NCBI RefSeq assembly: GCF_022811845.1
Contig: NZ_CP064266.1
Coordinates: 1,364,001-1,428,000, forward strand
DNA: 64,000 nucleotides
Direction of reading: 5' to 3'
Source of the DNA: Bacillus pseudomycoides
GTDB lineage: Bacteria; Bacillota; Bacilli; Bacillales; Bacillaceae_G
Part shown: positions 44,504 through 52,429 of the stretch, piece by piece
How positions within the stretch are numbered: position 1 is the stretch's first letter
How the letters are laid out: each line of letters starts with the position of its first letter
The notes under the pieces: generated by a model
Told to the model about the DNA's origin: nothing
Database searches by the model: none
What the model saw: only the letters and a program-made list of their open reading frames with translations
Made by a program: the position numbers and the translations under genes

Positions 44504-44564
44504 CGCCCCCTTACTCCTAATTAAAAAAGCCACATAACTCCCGATATGTAAGTGTAACCTTTAC

Positions 44565-44623
44565 ATAAAGTGAAACGTTAATCAGCAGGGGCCAATCTTA
44601 CTATCCATGAATATCAGCATAAA
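44565..44623 (+). repeat. bcr1 minimal derivative, copy G (59 bp)
   Basis: ATAAAGTGAAACGTTAATCAG at the left and GCATAAA at the right give ATAAA at both ends (44565-44569, 44619-44623), with most of the element missing. It lies downstream of the hemolysin III gene. Confidence 0.7.
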
Positions 44624-44639
44624 TAGAATGCATTTTTAA

Positions 44640-45287
44640 CTAAATCACGTAGCAATATACACACACAAAGTGAGAAAGACTACCTAATAACACAAAAATG
44701 TGGAAAATTTCATGATGCCCCATATATTTAAACTCTAACCATTTTGGTTTTGCTCCGTAAATAAATCCACCAATCGTATAAAAAACACCACCAAGCACTA
44801 AAAACAAAATACCTTCTATGCTTAGATTTTCTGATAACGGTGGGAAGAATAAAACAATTAACCAGCCCATCATAAGATAAATTGCTGTTGATAACCACCT
44901 TGGGCAATTGAACCAAAACATTTTAAAAACAACACCACACACAGCGATTACATAAACTAAAACAAATAATAACAAACCATTTGTAGCTTCTAATGTAATT
45001 AAACAAAAAGGTGCATATGTGCCTGCAATTAAGATAAAAATCATCGAATGATCCAGTTTTCTAAAGAAATAAATAATACGTTCACTTGCTACAACACTGT
45101 GATACACGGTCGAAGCTGCATAAAGAATCATCATCCCTACTCCAAATAGAATAACTGCTGAAATTGTAGAAACAGATGGCATTTTCACAGAAACTTTCAC
45201 AAGCATAGCTAGTAAAGCAATAAATGATAAAATGGCACCTCCTAAATGAGTAAACGCATTAACCGGTTCTCTTACATAAGCATTCAT
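44640..45287 (-). CDS. Hemolysin III family membrane protein (PAQR-like)
   Basis: A 215-residue seven-helix protein. EPVNAFTHLGGAILSFIAL (about residues 7-25), LYAASTVYHSV (about 53-63) and KLDHSMIFILIAGTYAPFCLI carry the conserved H/D/S residues of the HlyIII/PAQR zinc hydrolase-like fold. MGHHEIFHIFVLLGSLSHF supplies the C-terminal histidines. B. cereus hemolysin III has pore-forming activity when expressed in E. coli; the native role may be lipid-related. ATG 45287 follows AAGGGG, and a 43-bp palindrome begins 14 bp upstream. Confidence 0.88.
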   Translation of the reverse strand: MNAYVREPVNAFTHLGGAILSFIALLAMLVKVSVKMPSVSTISAVILFGVGMMILYAASTVYHSVVASERIIYFFRKLDHSMIFILIAGTYAPFCLITLEATNGLLLFVLVYVIAVCGVVFKMFWFNCPRWLSTAIYLMMGWLIVLFFPPLSENLSIEGILFLVLGGVFYTIGGFIYGAKPKWLEFKYMGHHEIFHIFVLLGSLSHFVCVYCYVI

Positions 45288-45300
45288 TTTAACAACCCCT

Positions 45301-45343
45301 TATATAATTACATGTAGTTTTGATAACTACATGTAATTATATA
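45301..45343. promoter_or_regulatory. Large perfect palindrome (19-bp arms) between hlyIII and DUF1836 genes
   Basis: Left arm 45301-45319 and right arm 45325-45343 are exact inverted copies (core ATTACATGTAGTT / AACTACATGTAAT) around TTGAT. It sits 14 bp before the hemolysin III start, over its likely promoter or leader, and 99 bp before the DUF1836 gene. It has no U-run, so it fits an operator better than a terminator. Confidence 0.75.
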
Positions 45344-45441
45344 CACAACTGATATAAAGGTCAACATTTACAATTCATTGGATTCGTAATACCATATTTA
45401 AAGAAACAGTATATATCATTCCTACAAAGGTGAGGGTTTAT

Positions 45442-46002
45442 ATGGAAAACATAAAAAACTTACTTGAAACATTACATTTAGAAAAAAACATTATGCTTGA
45501 AGATATCCCTAATGTAGATTTATATGTAGATCAAGTTGTTCAACTATTTGAAAATAATTACGGCGATACAACAAGAACAGCAGATGAAAAAGTACTTACA
45601 AAAACGATGATTAATAACTACGCAAAAGGAAAATTATTCATCCCTATAAAAAACAAAAAATACTCAAAAGAGCATATGATTTTAATTAGTTTAATTTATC
45701 AATTAAAAGGGGCTCTCTCTATTAATGATATTAAAAGTTCTTTAGCGAACCTCAATGAGAGGCTAATAAGCGAAGATGCTTTTGAATTGGACACTCTCTA
45801 CAAAGATTATCTTGAACTTACAGAAACAAATGTTGAGAGTTTTAAAAGGGATATAGATAATCGGGTGGCTGAAGTAAAAGCTGCTGCTTCATTTGAGGAT
45901 AAAGAGTTAGAGAAATTTTTATTGCTAACCTCATTTGTAACAATGAGCAATATGTATAGACGTTTGGCTGAGAAGTTAGTTGATGATTTGAAAGAATCTT
46001 AA
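45442..46002 (+). CDS. DUF1836 protein, putative DNA-binding regulator (YkrK-like)
   Basis: A 186-residue protein. The N-terminal part (about residues 20-75: DIPNVDLYVDQVVQLFENNYGD, then KVLTKTMINNYAKGKLFIPIKNKKYSKEHM) has the MerR-like winged-helix character of DUF1836. The C-terminal half is helical. B. subtilis YkrK, a DUF1836 protein, represses htpX as I recall. Being divergent from hemolysin III across a strong palindrome, it is the obvious candidate regulator. ATG 45442 follows AAGGTGAGG; the longer frame is rejected. Confidence 0.8.
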   Translation: MENIKNLLETLHLEKNIMLEDIPNVDLYVDQVVQLFENNYGDTTRTADEKVLTKTMINNYAKGKLFIPIKNKKYSKEHMILISLIYQLKGALSINDIKSSLANLNERLISEDAFELDTLYKDYLELTETNVESFKRDIDNRVAEVKAAASFEDKELEKFLLLTSFVTMSNMYRRLAEKLVDDLKES

Positions 46003-46010
46003 CCATGAAG

Positions 46011-46036
46011 AAAAGCCACCTTCCTAGGTGGCTTTT
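46011..46036 (+). terminator. Terminator of the DUF1836 gene
   Basis: Stem AAAAGCCACC / GGTGGCTTTT just after the stop. Confidence 0.8.
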
Positions 46037-46106
46037 ACTTATTTTTGTCTTTCATCACTTTCTAACGCCCTCATTAATTTCACCAAAAGAATGTACTTTT
46101 TCCTTT

Positions 46107-46721
46107 TTAATGGTCTCTTTTCGAATTAATCTCCCTATCAAAATACTTAGCTATACTATCCCTATCTGAGCTATTAATAACCATATTAATTCTTCCTTGC
46201 AAATATCCATACAACATCCAATTTAAACATTCTCTTAACTGATTATACTTATCCCTTTTAGCTTTAAAACATAATACCGTATGGCTCTTTTTTATTTTAT
46301 AATAATATTTAAAGATATCATCATAATCAATAATATACGCCCTTTGAACTTGATAAAGTTCCTTTACTTCATAGATCATAACTTTATGTCTTGTTCCAAA
46401 AACAACAAATCGATTTCCTACATCCATAAGCGCTAATGGCATTACAGCATAGTCTGCTGAACACATAAGCGTGCCCAAATAGTAGCCACCTGTAGCTCGT
46501 GCTTGAAATTGTAATTCGATAAATTCGTTTTTTTCTAATTCATTGTTTGCTTTTTCTTCTATCTCTTTAAAATTTTCTCTAGCAATTCGTTTTCTAATAT
46601 CTTTTTTCTTATTCTCTAAGCTCCCAATTAGGCGCTCCCCTATTGCTTCAAATTGAAATATTTCTTGTTCATCCCACTGCTCGAAAGCAATTTGATCGAT
46701 ACTATAGTTTTCACAATTCAT
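46107..46721 (-). CDS. Unknown soluble protein coupled to an ECF sigma factor
   Basis: A 204-residue protein with no membrane helix. Residues about 25-75 are a charged helical stretch (ENKKKDIRKRIARENFKEIEEKANNELEKNE). The C-terminal half alternates strands (NRFVVFGTRHKVMIYEVKELYQVQRAYIIDYDDIF) and ends with a helix, reminiscent of bacterial PH-like domains. I do not recognise the family. Its ATG overlaps the sigma gene end by 11 bp (ribosome site GGAGGGG), so both are made together. It lacks the membrane helix and zinc motif of usual anti-sigma factors. Confidence 0.75.
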   Translation of the reverse strand: MNCENYSIDQIAFEQWDEQEIFQFEAIGERLIGSLENKKKDIRKRIARENFKEIEEKANNELEKNEFIELQFQARATGGYYLGTLMCSADYAVMPLALMDVGNRFVVFGTRHKVMIYEVKELYQVQRAYIIDYDDIFKYYYKIKKSHTVLCFKAKRDKYNQLRECLNWMLYGYLQGRINMVINSSDRDSIAKYFDREINSKRDH

Positions 46722-47262
46722 AATACCCCTCCATTACTCTTTTTAATTTTTGCTTTCCCCTTGATAATCTTGTATACACTGCACTTGTACTCATATGTAA
46801 CTCTTTTGAAATGTCTCCTATACTCTCATCCGCAATATACCTTCGATAAAAGATACTATGATCTACATCATCTAACTGATGAATCGCTTGCAAAACAAAC
46901 TCTTTTTCCTCTTCTTTAAGCAATACTTTTTCTACATCTTCATCATCTTGTAAAATCAGTTGCTCTATTGTTTGTTCAATACGCTTTCGTTTAAGTTTCC
47001 TTTTATAATCTAGTGCTTTAAACTTCGCAATAGAAATAATCCAGTTCTTAAGCTGTCCTTTTTCAATTCGAAAATTGTCTATTTTATACCAAAGTATAAG
47101 AAGAACATCGTTATAGCACTCTTCAATTTCTGCTCTTTCATGATGCTCCCCTAATACACTTCCAATTACCCCATAAATCAACTTACTATATTGAAGAATC
47201 AATTGATCCAATGCTTCCGTATTTTGTTTTTTTATTTCATCTATTAATTCCCTATCATTCAT
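46711..47262 (-). CDS. ECF-type RNA polymerase sigma factor
   Basis: A 183-residue sigma-70 group 4 protein. Region 2 (about residues 15-85: LDQLILQYSKLIYGVIGSVLGEHHERAEIEECYNDVLLILWYKIDNFR, then GQLKNWIISIAKFKALDYKRKLKRK) and region 4 (about 125-180: AIHQLDDVDHSIFYRRYIADESIGDISKELHMSTSAVYTRLSRGKQKLKRVM) are complete. It should direct a small regulon, often including its own promoter. ATG 47262 follows AAGGAGGG. The partner gene overlaps it and may modulate it. Confidence 0.92.
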   Translation of the reverse strand: MNDRELIDEIKKQNTEALDQLILQYSKLIYGVIGSVLGEHHERAEIEECYNDVLLILWYKIDNFRIEKGQLKNWIISIAKFKALDYKRKLKRKRIEQTIEQLILQDDEDVEKVLLKEEEKEFVLQAIHQLDDVDHSIFYRRYIADESIGDISKELHMSTSAVYTRLSRGKQKLKRVMEGYYEL

Positions 47263-47336
47263 ATCTATCCCTCCTTCACTTATATATACGAATATAACGA
47301 ATATATTCTTACATGCTTTCCTTATTTTTCAATAAA

Positions 47337-47366
47337 AAACAATCCACCCGTTAGAGTGGATTGTTT
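47337..47366 (-). terminator. Terminator of dbpA
   Basis: Stem AAACAATCCAC / GTGGATTGTTT just past the helicase stop, with A/T runs on both sides. Confidence 0.8.
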
Positions 47367-47369
47367 CTT

Positions 47370-48815
47370 TTATTTAATCGCCTCATGAACTTTTAACTGT
47401 TTACCTTTTATAGTCGTATTCTTCATGACTTTTAAAACAAGTGGACCTTTACCATTTAATATATCAACATAAGAAACATTATCTTGTATCGTAATAATCC
47501 CTATATCATCCGCTGTGACACCTGGGATTTTAGCAATTGTGCCAACGAAATCTACTGCTCGGATTTTCTTTTTCTTTCCACCATTAAAGTACAACTTCAT
47601 AATATCTTTATTTAATCCTGCACTTTTCTCTTTTTTCATAATAGGTTTAGCTTTTATTTTATCTTCAAAAACTACCTTTTTCTTTGCAACCTCTTCTTTT
47701 GATGGGGCATCTATTTGTGGAATTTTAAAACCAATATATTCTTCGATTTCTGCCAAGAATCTCTCTTCATACGGCGTTACAAATGTAATTGCTTTCCCGC
47801 TATTACCAGCACGCCCCGTTCTTCCTGTCCGGTGTACATAGCTTTCTTTTTCTAATGGAATATCATAATTAATAACGTGGGTAATATTTTCAATATCAAT
47901 TCCTCGCGCCGCTACATCTGTCGCAACTAAATAACGGAATCTCCCTCTTTTAAAGTCATTCATTACTGCAAAGCGATCTTCTTGTACCATGCCGCCATGA
48001 ATCTTATCACAAGGGTATCCAGAACGTTTTAACTGTCTAAATACATGGTCTACATTTTCTTGTGTACGACAGAAAATAATACAGCTATCTGGATTTTCAA
48101 CAATTGTTATATCCTTCAGAAGCAAAAACTTATCTTCTTCCCTCACCTCTAAAAGACTATGTTCAATTTTATCTGTCGTAATTCCAGACGCCTTTATCTC
48201 AATATTGATTGGTGATTTCATATATGTGCGAGATAAATTCTCTACGTCCTCTGGTAATGTTGCTGAAAATAGCATCGTCATTCGGTTTGTAGGTAATTCG
48301 CCAATGATTGCTTCTACTTGATCGATAAATCCCATATTTAACATCTCATCCGCTTCATCGATCACTAAATATTTTAGACGCTCTAAAGAAAAAGTTCCTT
48401 TTTCAATATGATCTAACACTCGACCAGGGGTCCCAACAACAATATGTGTTTTTTGCTTTAATTCTAATTTTTGACGTGCAAATGGTGATTTTCCGTAGAT
48501 GGCTGTTGCCTTAATCCGTTTAAACCTTCCTATATTCATGATATCCTCTTTCACTTGAGCAGCAAGCTCCCTCGTTGGTGTAAGAATTAATGCTTGCGGC
48601 TTATTTTCTTCCCACTCAACCATTTCACAGAGCGGGATACCAAAAGAAGCCGTCTTCCCACTTCCAGTTTGTGATTTCACGACAAGGTCTTTCTTTTCTA
48701 ATGCAACTGGAATAACTTTTCCTTGTACTTCTGTTGGCTGTTCATATTTTAAACTAGTAAGTGACCTTATAATTTCTTTACTCAATGCATACTCTTTAAA
48801 ACTTTTCCCGTTCAT
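47370..48815 (-). CDS. dbpA: DEAD-box RNA helicase DbpA (YxiN-type)
   Basis: A 481-residue helicase: Q motif (FKEYALSKEIIRSLTSLKYEQPTEVQ), Walker A QTGSGKT (about 49-55), PTRELA, TPGR, DEAD (about 151-154), SAT, RGID and HRTGRTGR. The C-terminal domain (about 400-481: KLYFNGGKKKKIRAVDFVGTIAKIPGVTADDIGIITI) is the DbpA RNA-binding domain that targets 23S rRNA hairpin 92, so it assists large-subunit assembly. ATG 48815 follows TGAGG. Monocistronic. Confidence 0.94.
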   Translation of the reverse strand: MNGKSFKEYALSKEIIRSLTSLKYEQPTEVQGKVIPVALEKKDLVVKSQTGSGKTASFGIPLCEMVEWEENKPQALILTPTRELAAQVKEDIMNIGRFKRIKATAIYGKSPFARQKLELKQKTHIVVGTPGRVLDHIEKGTFSLERLKYLVIDEADEMLNMGFIDQVEAIIGELPTNRMTMLFSATLPEDVENLSRTYMKSPINIEIKASGITTDKIEHSLLEVREEDKFLLLKDITIVENPDSCIIFCRTQENVDHVFRQLKRSGYPCDKIHGGMVQEDRFAVMNDFKRGRFRYLVATDVAARGIDIENITHVINYDIPLEKESYVHRTGRTGRAGNSGKAITFVTPYEERFLAEIEEYIGFKIPQIDAPSKEEVAKKKVVFEDKIKAKPIMKKEKSAGLNKDIMKLYFNGGKKKKIRAVDFVGTIAKIPGVTADDIGIITIQDNVSYVDILNGKGPLVLKVMKNTTIKGKQLKVHEAIK

Positions 48816-49030
48816 ATACTAACCTCATTTTGTTATGTATTTTAATTTATTTATTATTTAACCATAATCTAAATATTATATTTGTCCTTATCTGCATTTC
48901 ATTATACTGAAATTATTTACCTAATTGAAACCTATGTTCATCATTTACTAAGAAAGCAAAAAGCAGACTTAATTATAAGCCTGCTAATTTAGCAACAATA
49001 CTCATATACAGTCTAAAGAAAAGGATATCA

Positions 49031-50062
49031 TTACGGTACCAGTTTTTTTACAACTGGAATTCGTTGCAATACTAGTGTTATTAACATACTAAGACCAATG
49101 GTAATGATTACATTAATCGGTATTGCTAATATTGTATGTGCATGTTCATTTACTTTAGGTAAAATTTTATATAAATAATTATTTAATAAGAAAAAGTGAA
49201 GAATATAAATTCCAAGACTTGCTTGGTTTATACCACGTAATAGGAATGGTAGTTTTCCTTCTGAGTTTTGAAAAGCATATCGGAAAAATACAAATAATCC
49301 AATTGCCATAAGTAAAACATTTGGTGCAAAATATCCATACCAGAACTGGTCCAACTGGCCATTTGCTTGTACTGTATAGTAATACGTAATGAAGAATGTA
49401 CCAATAAACCCTAGGCACCCACCAAAATAAGAGATGTTTCTCCATTTCTTCGTAATTTCGTAATGAGATAAATAATAACCAAGTAGGAAATAACCCACAT
49501 AATTTGTTACAAAATATAGCTCTATATTGAAATTAATAGGATAATAATACTGCATCAAATTTAAAATAACTGATGTATACAACCATAAAATTAAAAAGTA
49601 TTGTATGTCCCTCTTTTTAGCATTTTTAACTAATATCTTTAATAACGGTGCAATTAAATAAATTCCCACGATCATATATAGGAACCATAAATGACCACCA
49701 ATTTGATTTGTTAAGAAGTACTTTATCCCCTGTTTTAAAGAAGCAGGGAAATATCCAGCATAAGCACCATACAAGTAAAACAAAGCACTCCAACCTACAA
49801 ATGGAATAATTACCTTACTTGCACGTTTCTGTAAGAATTCTAAAATTGAAATTTCCTTGTTCCCTCGTAATAATAAAGCACCGCTAATCATAACGAAAAT
49901 AGGAACGCTAGCACGCGATAACGATTCGTAAAAATTACCAGCCATCCAATTGGAAAGCTTATTTGGATCTAAAGTGGACACGGAACCAGCAGCAATGTGA
50001 ATTGTAACAACTGCAATTGTTGCTAATACTCGTAACCAATCCATATAAACCAAACGATTCAC
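49031..50062 (-). CDS. Acyltransferase-3 family membrane protein
   Basis: A 343-residue protein with ten membrane helices. RLVYMDWLRVLATIAVVTIHIAAGS (about 3-27) holds the conserved R/H pair of the family, SRASVPIFVMISGALLL and GGHLWFLYMIVGIYLIAPLL the other core motifs. These enzymes O-acylate wall or surface glycans. No SGNH domain is fused, unlike OatA. The start is a GTG at 50062, 8 nt after TGGAGG; longer in-frame starts are rejected. Substrate unknown. Confidence 0.85.
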   Translation of the reverse strand: MNRLVYMDWLRVLATIAVVTIHIAAGSVSTLDPNKLSNWMAGNFYESLSRASVPIFVMISGALLLRGNKEISILEFLQKRASKVIIPFVGWSALFYLYGAYAGYFPASLKQGIKYFLTNQIGGHLWFLYMIVGIYLIAPLLKILVKNAKKRDIQYFLILWLYTSVILNLMQYYYPINFNIELYFVTNYVGYFLLGYYLSHYEITKKWRNISYFGGCLGFIGTFFITYYYTVQANGQLDQFWYGYFAPNVLLMAIGLFVFFRYAFQNSEGKLPFLLRGINQASLGIYILHFFLLNNYLYKILPKVNEHAHTILAIPINVIITIGLSMLITLVLQRIPVVKKLVP

Positions 50063-50283
50063 ATTTATAACCTCCATTACCTTATAATGATTCAAACTAA
50101 AAATGAAGGTTATCCCAAAAAGTCACAACCTTCCCCTAATTTGTTCAAATCTAACATTATTCACTTGATAAAATAAACATTAATTTTCTTGTAATTCTAA
50201 AAAAAACCTACTAAATTATAACATATTCTATTATTTACTGATTAGAATAATTTGTGGAAAAGGGTTTTCCCACAAATTGAAAA

Positions 50284-50308
50284 AGCAGACTTAAAATGAA
50301 GTCTGCTT
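50284..50308 (-). terminator. Terminator of dctP
   Basis: Stem AGCAGACTT / AAGTCTGCT with a U-rich tail on the minus strand, 26 bp past the dctP stop. Confidence 0.8.
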
Positions 50309-50334
50309 CTCTATTTCTTATATTCTATGTGCAC

Positions 50335-51618
50335 TTATACAGCTTCTTTTGTCCCCTTTAACACTTTCATATTAGAAACTGCCTCTGCATGCCTTATTTC
50401 ATCGAATTCATTTTCACTCTTTGCAACAACAATTGTAGCGATTCCATTTCCAATTAAATTTACGATTGCTCTTCCCTCACTCATAAAACGATCGACACCA
50501 AGAAGCAATGCTAGCCCTTCTAAAGGAATAACTTTTAGTGCTGCTAATGTAGATGCTAGCACGATAAATCCGCTTCCTGTTACACCAGCAGCTCCCTTGG
50601 ACGTTAACATTAATACTAAAATAATCGTAATTTGTTGCCCGATTGTTAAATCCACACCAAATACTTGTGCTAAAAAGACAACCGCCATGGATAAATAAAT
50701 AGATGTACCATCCAGGTTAAAAGAATAACCAGTCGGAATAACGAGGCCAACAACAGATTTTGAACAGCCATATCGCTCCATCTTATTCATCATTCTCGGA
50801 AGCACAGATTCCGAAGAACTTGTTCCTAATACAATTAGTATTTCATCTCGAATAAACTTTAAATAATTCCATAAGCTAAATCCGTATATCTTACAAATAA
50901 TATTTAAGACAACAAATACGAATAGGAACATCGTTATATATACTGACATCATCAATTTTCCAAGTGGTACAAGTGAAGCCAGCCCAAAATGACCGATTGT
51001 ATATGCCATTGCTCCAAATGCACCAATCGGAGCGGCTTTCATTACATAACCAATAATTTTAAAGAATACGTGTGAAAGTTTGTCTAAGAAATCAATCACT
51101 GAATTTCCTTTTTCACCAAGTGCCGCCAAACCTACTCCAAATAGAATTGAAAAGAATAATACTTGTAAAATATCACCCTTGGCAAACGCATCAACCATAT
51201 TAGAAGGAACGATGTGAGTAACAAAATCAATCCAATTAATACCCTGGCCCCCGCCTTGTGTATATTTAGATACGTCTCCTTTTGCAAGTTCATTAAAGTT
51301 AAGGCCGGAACCTGGCTTCATAACATTTACAACGATTAATCCAACAATAAGTGCAAATGTTGTTACAACCTCAAAATAAATAAAAGCCTTTCCGCCAACC
51401 TTACCAACTTTCTTCATGTCCCCCATTTTTGCAATGCCAAGTACAATTGTTAAGAAAATAATTGGCGCAATTACCATTTTTACAGCATTAATAAACGTAT
51501 CCCCTATTGGCTTCATTTCCTTCCCAACACTTGGCCACATAAGCCCAACTAATACACCGAGTGCAATAGCTGTTAATACTTGAAAAGTTAAATTTTTGAA
51601 CAGTCGTTTCACCTTCAT
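50335..51618 (-). CDS. dctP: C4-dicarboxylate/H+ symporter DctP (DctA family)
   Basis: A 427-residue DAACS-family transporter for succinate, fumarate and malate. Signature stretches: VKMVIAPIIFLTIVLGIA, the serine-rich loop LGTSSSESVLPRMMNKME, VIPTGYSFNLDGTSIYLSMAVVFLAQ and GVDRFMSEGRAIVNLIGNGIATIVVAK. ATG 51618 follows GGGGAGGAG; the longer frame has no site. It is the last of dctS-dctR-dctP, and a cre site lies 48-61 bp upstream, so it is likely induced by DctSR and repressed by CcpA on sugar. Confidence 0.93.
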   Translation of the reverse strand: MKVKRLFKNLTFQVLTAIALGVLVGLMWPSVGKEMKPIGDTFINAVKMVIAPIIFLTIVLGIAKMGDMKKVGKVGGKAFIYFEVVTTFALIVGLIVVNVMKPGSGLNFNELAKGDVSKYTQGGGQGINWIDFVTHIVPSNMVDAFAKGDILQVLFFSILFGVGLAALGEKGNSVIDFLDKLSHVFFKIIGYVMKAAPIGAFGAMAYTIGHFGLASLVPLGKLMMSVYITMFLFVFVVLNIICKIYGFSLWNYLKFIRDEILIVLGTSSSESVLPRMMNKMERYGCSKSVVGLVIPTGYSFNLDGTSIYLSMAVVFLAQVFGVDLTIGQQITIILVLMLTSKGAAGVTGSGFIVLASTLAALKVIPLEGLALLLGVDRFMSEGRAIVNLIGNGIATIVVAKSENEFDEIRHAEAVSNMKVLKGTKEAV

Positions 51619-51665
51619 TTCTCCTCCCCTTTTTCGAAACTTTACCACCCTTATGTTTTACATAA

Positions 51666-51679
51666 TGATAGCGTTTTCA
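51666..51679 (-). promoter_or_regulatory. cre (CcpA) site upstream of dctP
   Basis: TGATAGCGTTTTCA, in the palindromic frame AATGATAGCGTTTTCATT, matches the cre consensus apart from one base. Located in the short gap between dctR and dctP, in the dctP promoter region. Confidence 0.72.
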
Positions 51680-51730
51680 TTAAAGAGTGAGAAGTTTATG
51701 GTCATAACGAATATTTTGTTCATTTTGGTC

Positions 51731-52429
51731 TCAATTTTTCACTTCACGATACATATAACGATTGATTGGTCTACCGACTCCTCCATATTGTACTGCCAAA
51801 CGAATTAAACCCTTTTTCTCTAAATAATCTAAGTAGCGCCGAGCTGTAACTCTAGCTATCCCAATTGCACCGGCTACCTCTTCTGCCGAACGAGGTTCAT
51901 CTTGTTTTTTTACATAAGCTTCAATTTCATTCAATGTAAATTCATTTAATCCCTTTGGCAAATTACTTACCGTTTTCTTAGAGCGTCCAGAATATAATAA
52001 TAAATCAAGTTGCTCCTGTGAAATTGCCCCAGATTCCTCTAAACTCATTCTATATTGCCGATATTTTTCTAAAGCCTGCTGAATTCGGTATAGCTTAAAA
52101 GGCTTAATAATATAATCCATTGCTCCATTTTGAAGCATGAGTTTAATTGTTTCTCTATCTTTTGCAGCAGAAACGACAATTACATCTGTTTCTAACTCTT
52201 GTTTTCTAAATTCCTGTAATACCTTAATACCATCCTTTTTCGGCATAAAAATATCTAAAATAACGAGATCTGGATTTATTTTTTTGACAAGGTTAATCCC
52301 CTCCTCCCCATTGTTAGCAACAGCCACCACTTGAAATCCCTTTACGCTTCTAATAAATTCTTTATTTACTTCCTGAACCATCGGATCATCCTCAACCAAT
52401 AATACTTTGATTTCCCCTTTATAGTTCAT
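51731..52429 (-). CDS. dctR: CitB-family response regulator DctR
   Basis: A 232-residue regulator: receiver domain (about 1-125: VLLVEDDPMVQEVNKEF, phospho-acceptor in LVILDIFMPKKDGI at about position 60, IIKPF) and a C-terminal helix-turn-helix (about 170-225: TLNEIEAYVKKQDEPRSAEEVAGAIGIARVTARRYLDYLEKKG). Partner of DctS; expected to activate dctP with C4-dicarboxylates. The ATG at 52429 overlaps the dctS end by 11 bp; upstream in-frame codons are dctS sequence. Confidence 0.92.
   Translation of the reverse strand: MNYKGEIKVLLVEDDPMVQEVNKEFIRSVKGFQVVAVANNGEEGINLVKKINPDLVILDIFMPKKDGIKVLQEFRKQELETDVIVVSAAKDRETIKLMLQNGAMDYIIKPFKLYRIQQALEKYRQYRMSLEESGAISQEQLDLLLYSGRSKKTVSNLPKGLNEFTLNEIEAYVKKQDEPRSAEEVAGAIGIARVTARRYLDYLEKKGLIRLAVQYGGVGRPINRYMYREVKN

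Noticed and set aside
36061..44640. Possibility of a genomic island around lrgAB-nos
   Set aside because: Gene content and codon use look like core B. cereus group; no integrase, tRNA, att repeats or composition shift seen.
48955..48992. Hairpin after the acyltransferase gene
   Set aside because: Stem AAGCAGACTTA / AGCCTGCTAATTT has mismatches and no proper U-run; too weak to list as a terminator.
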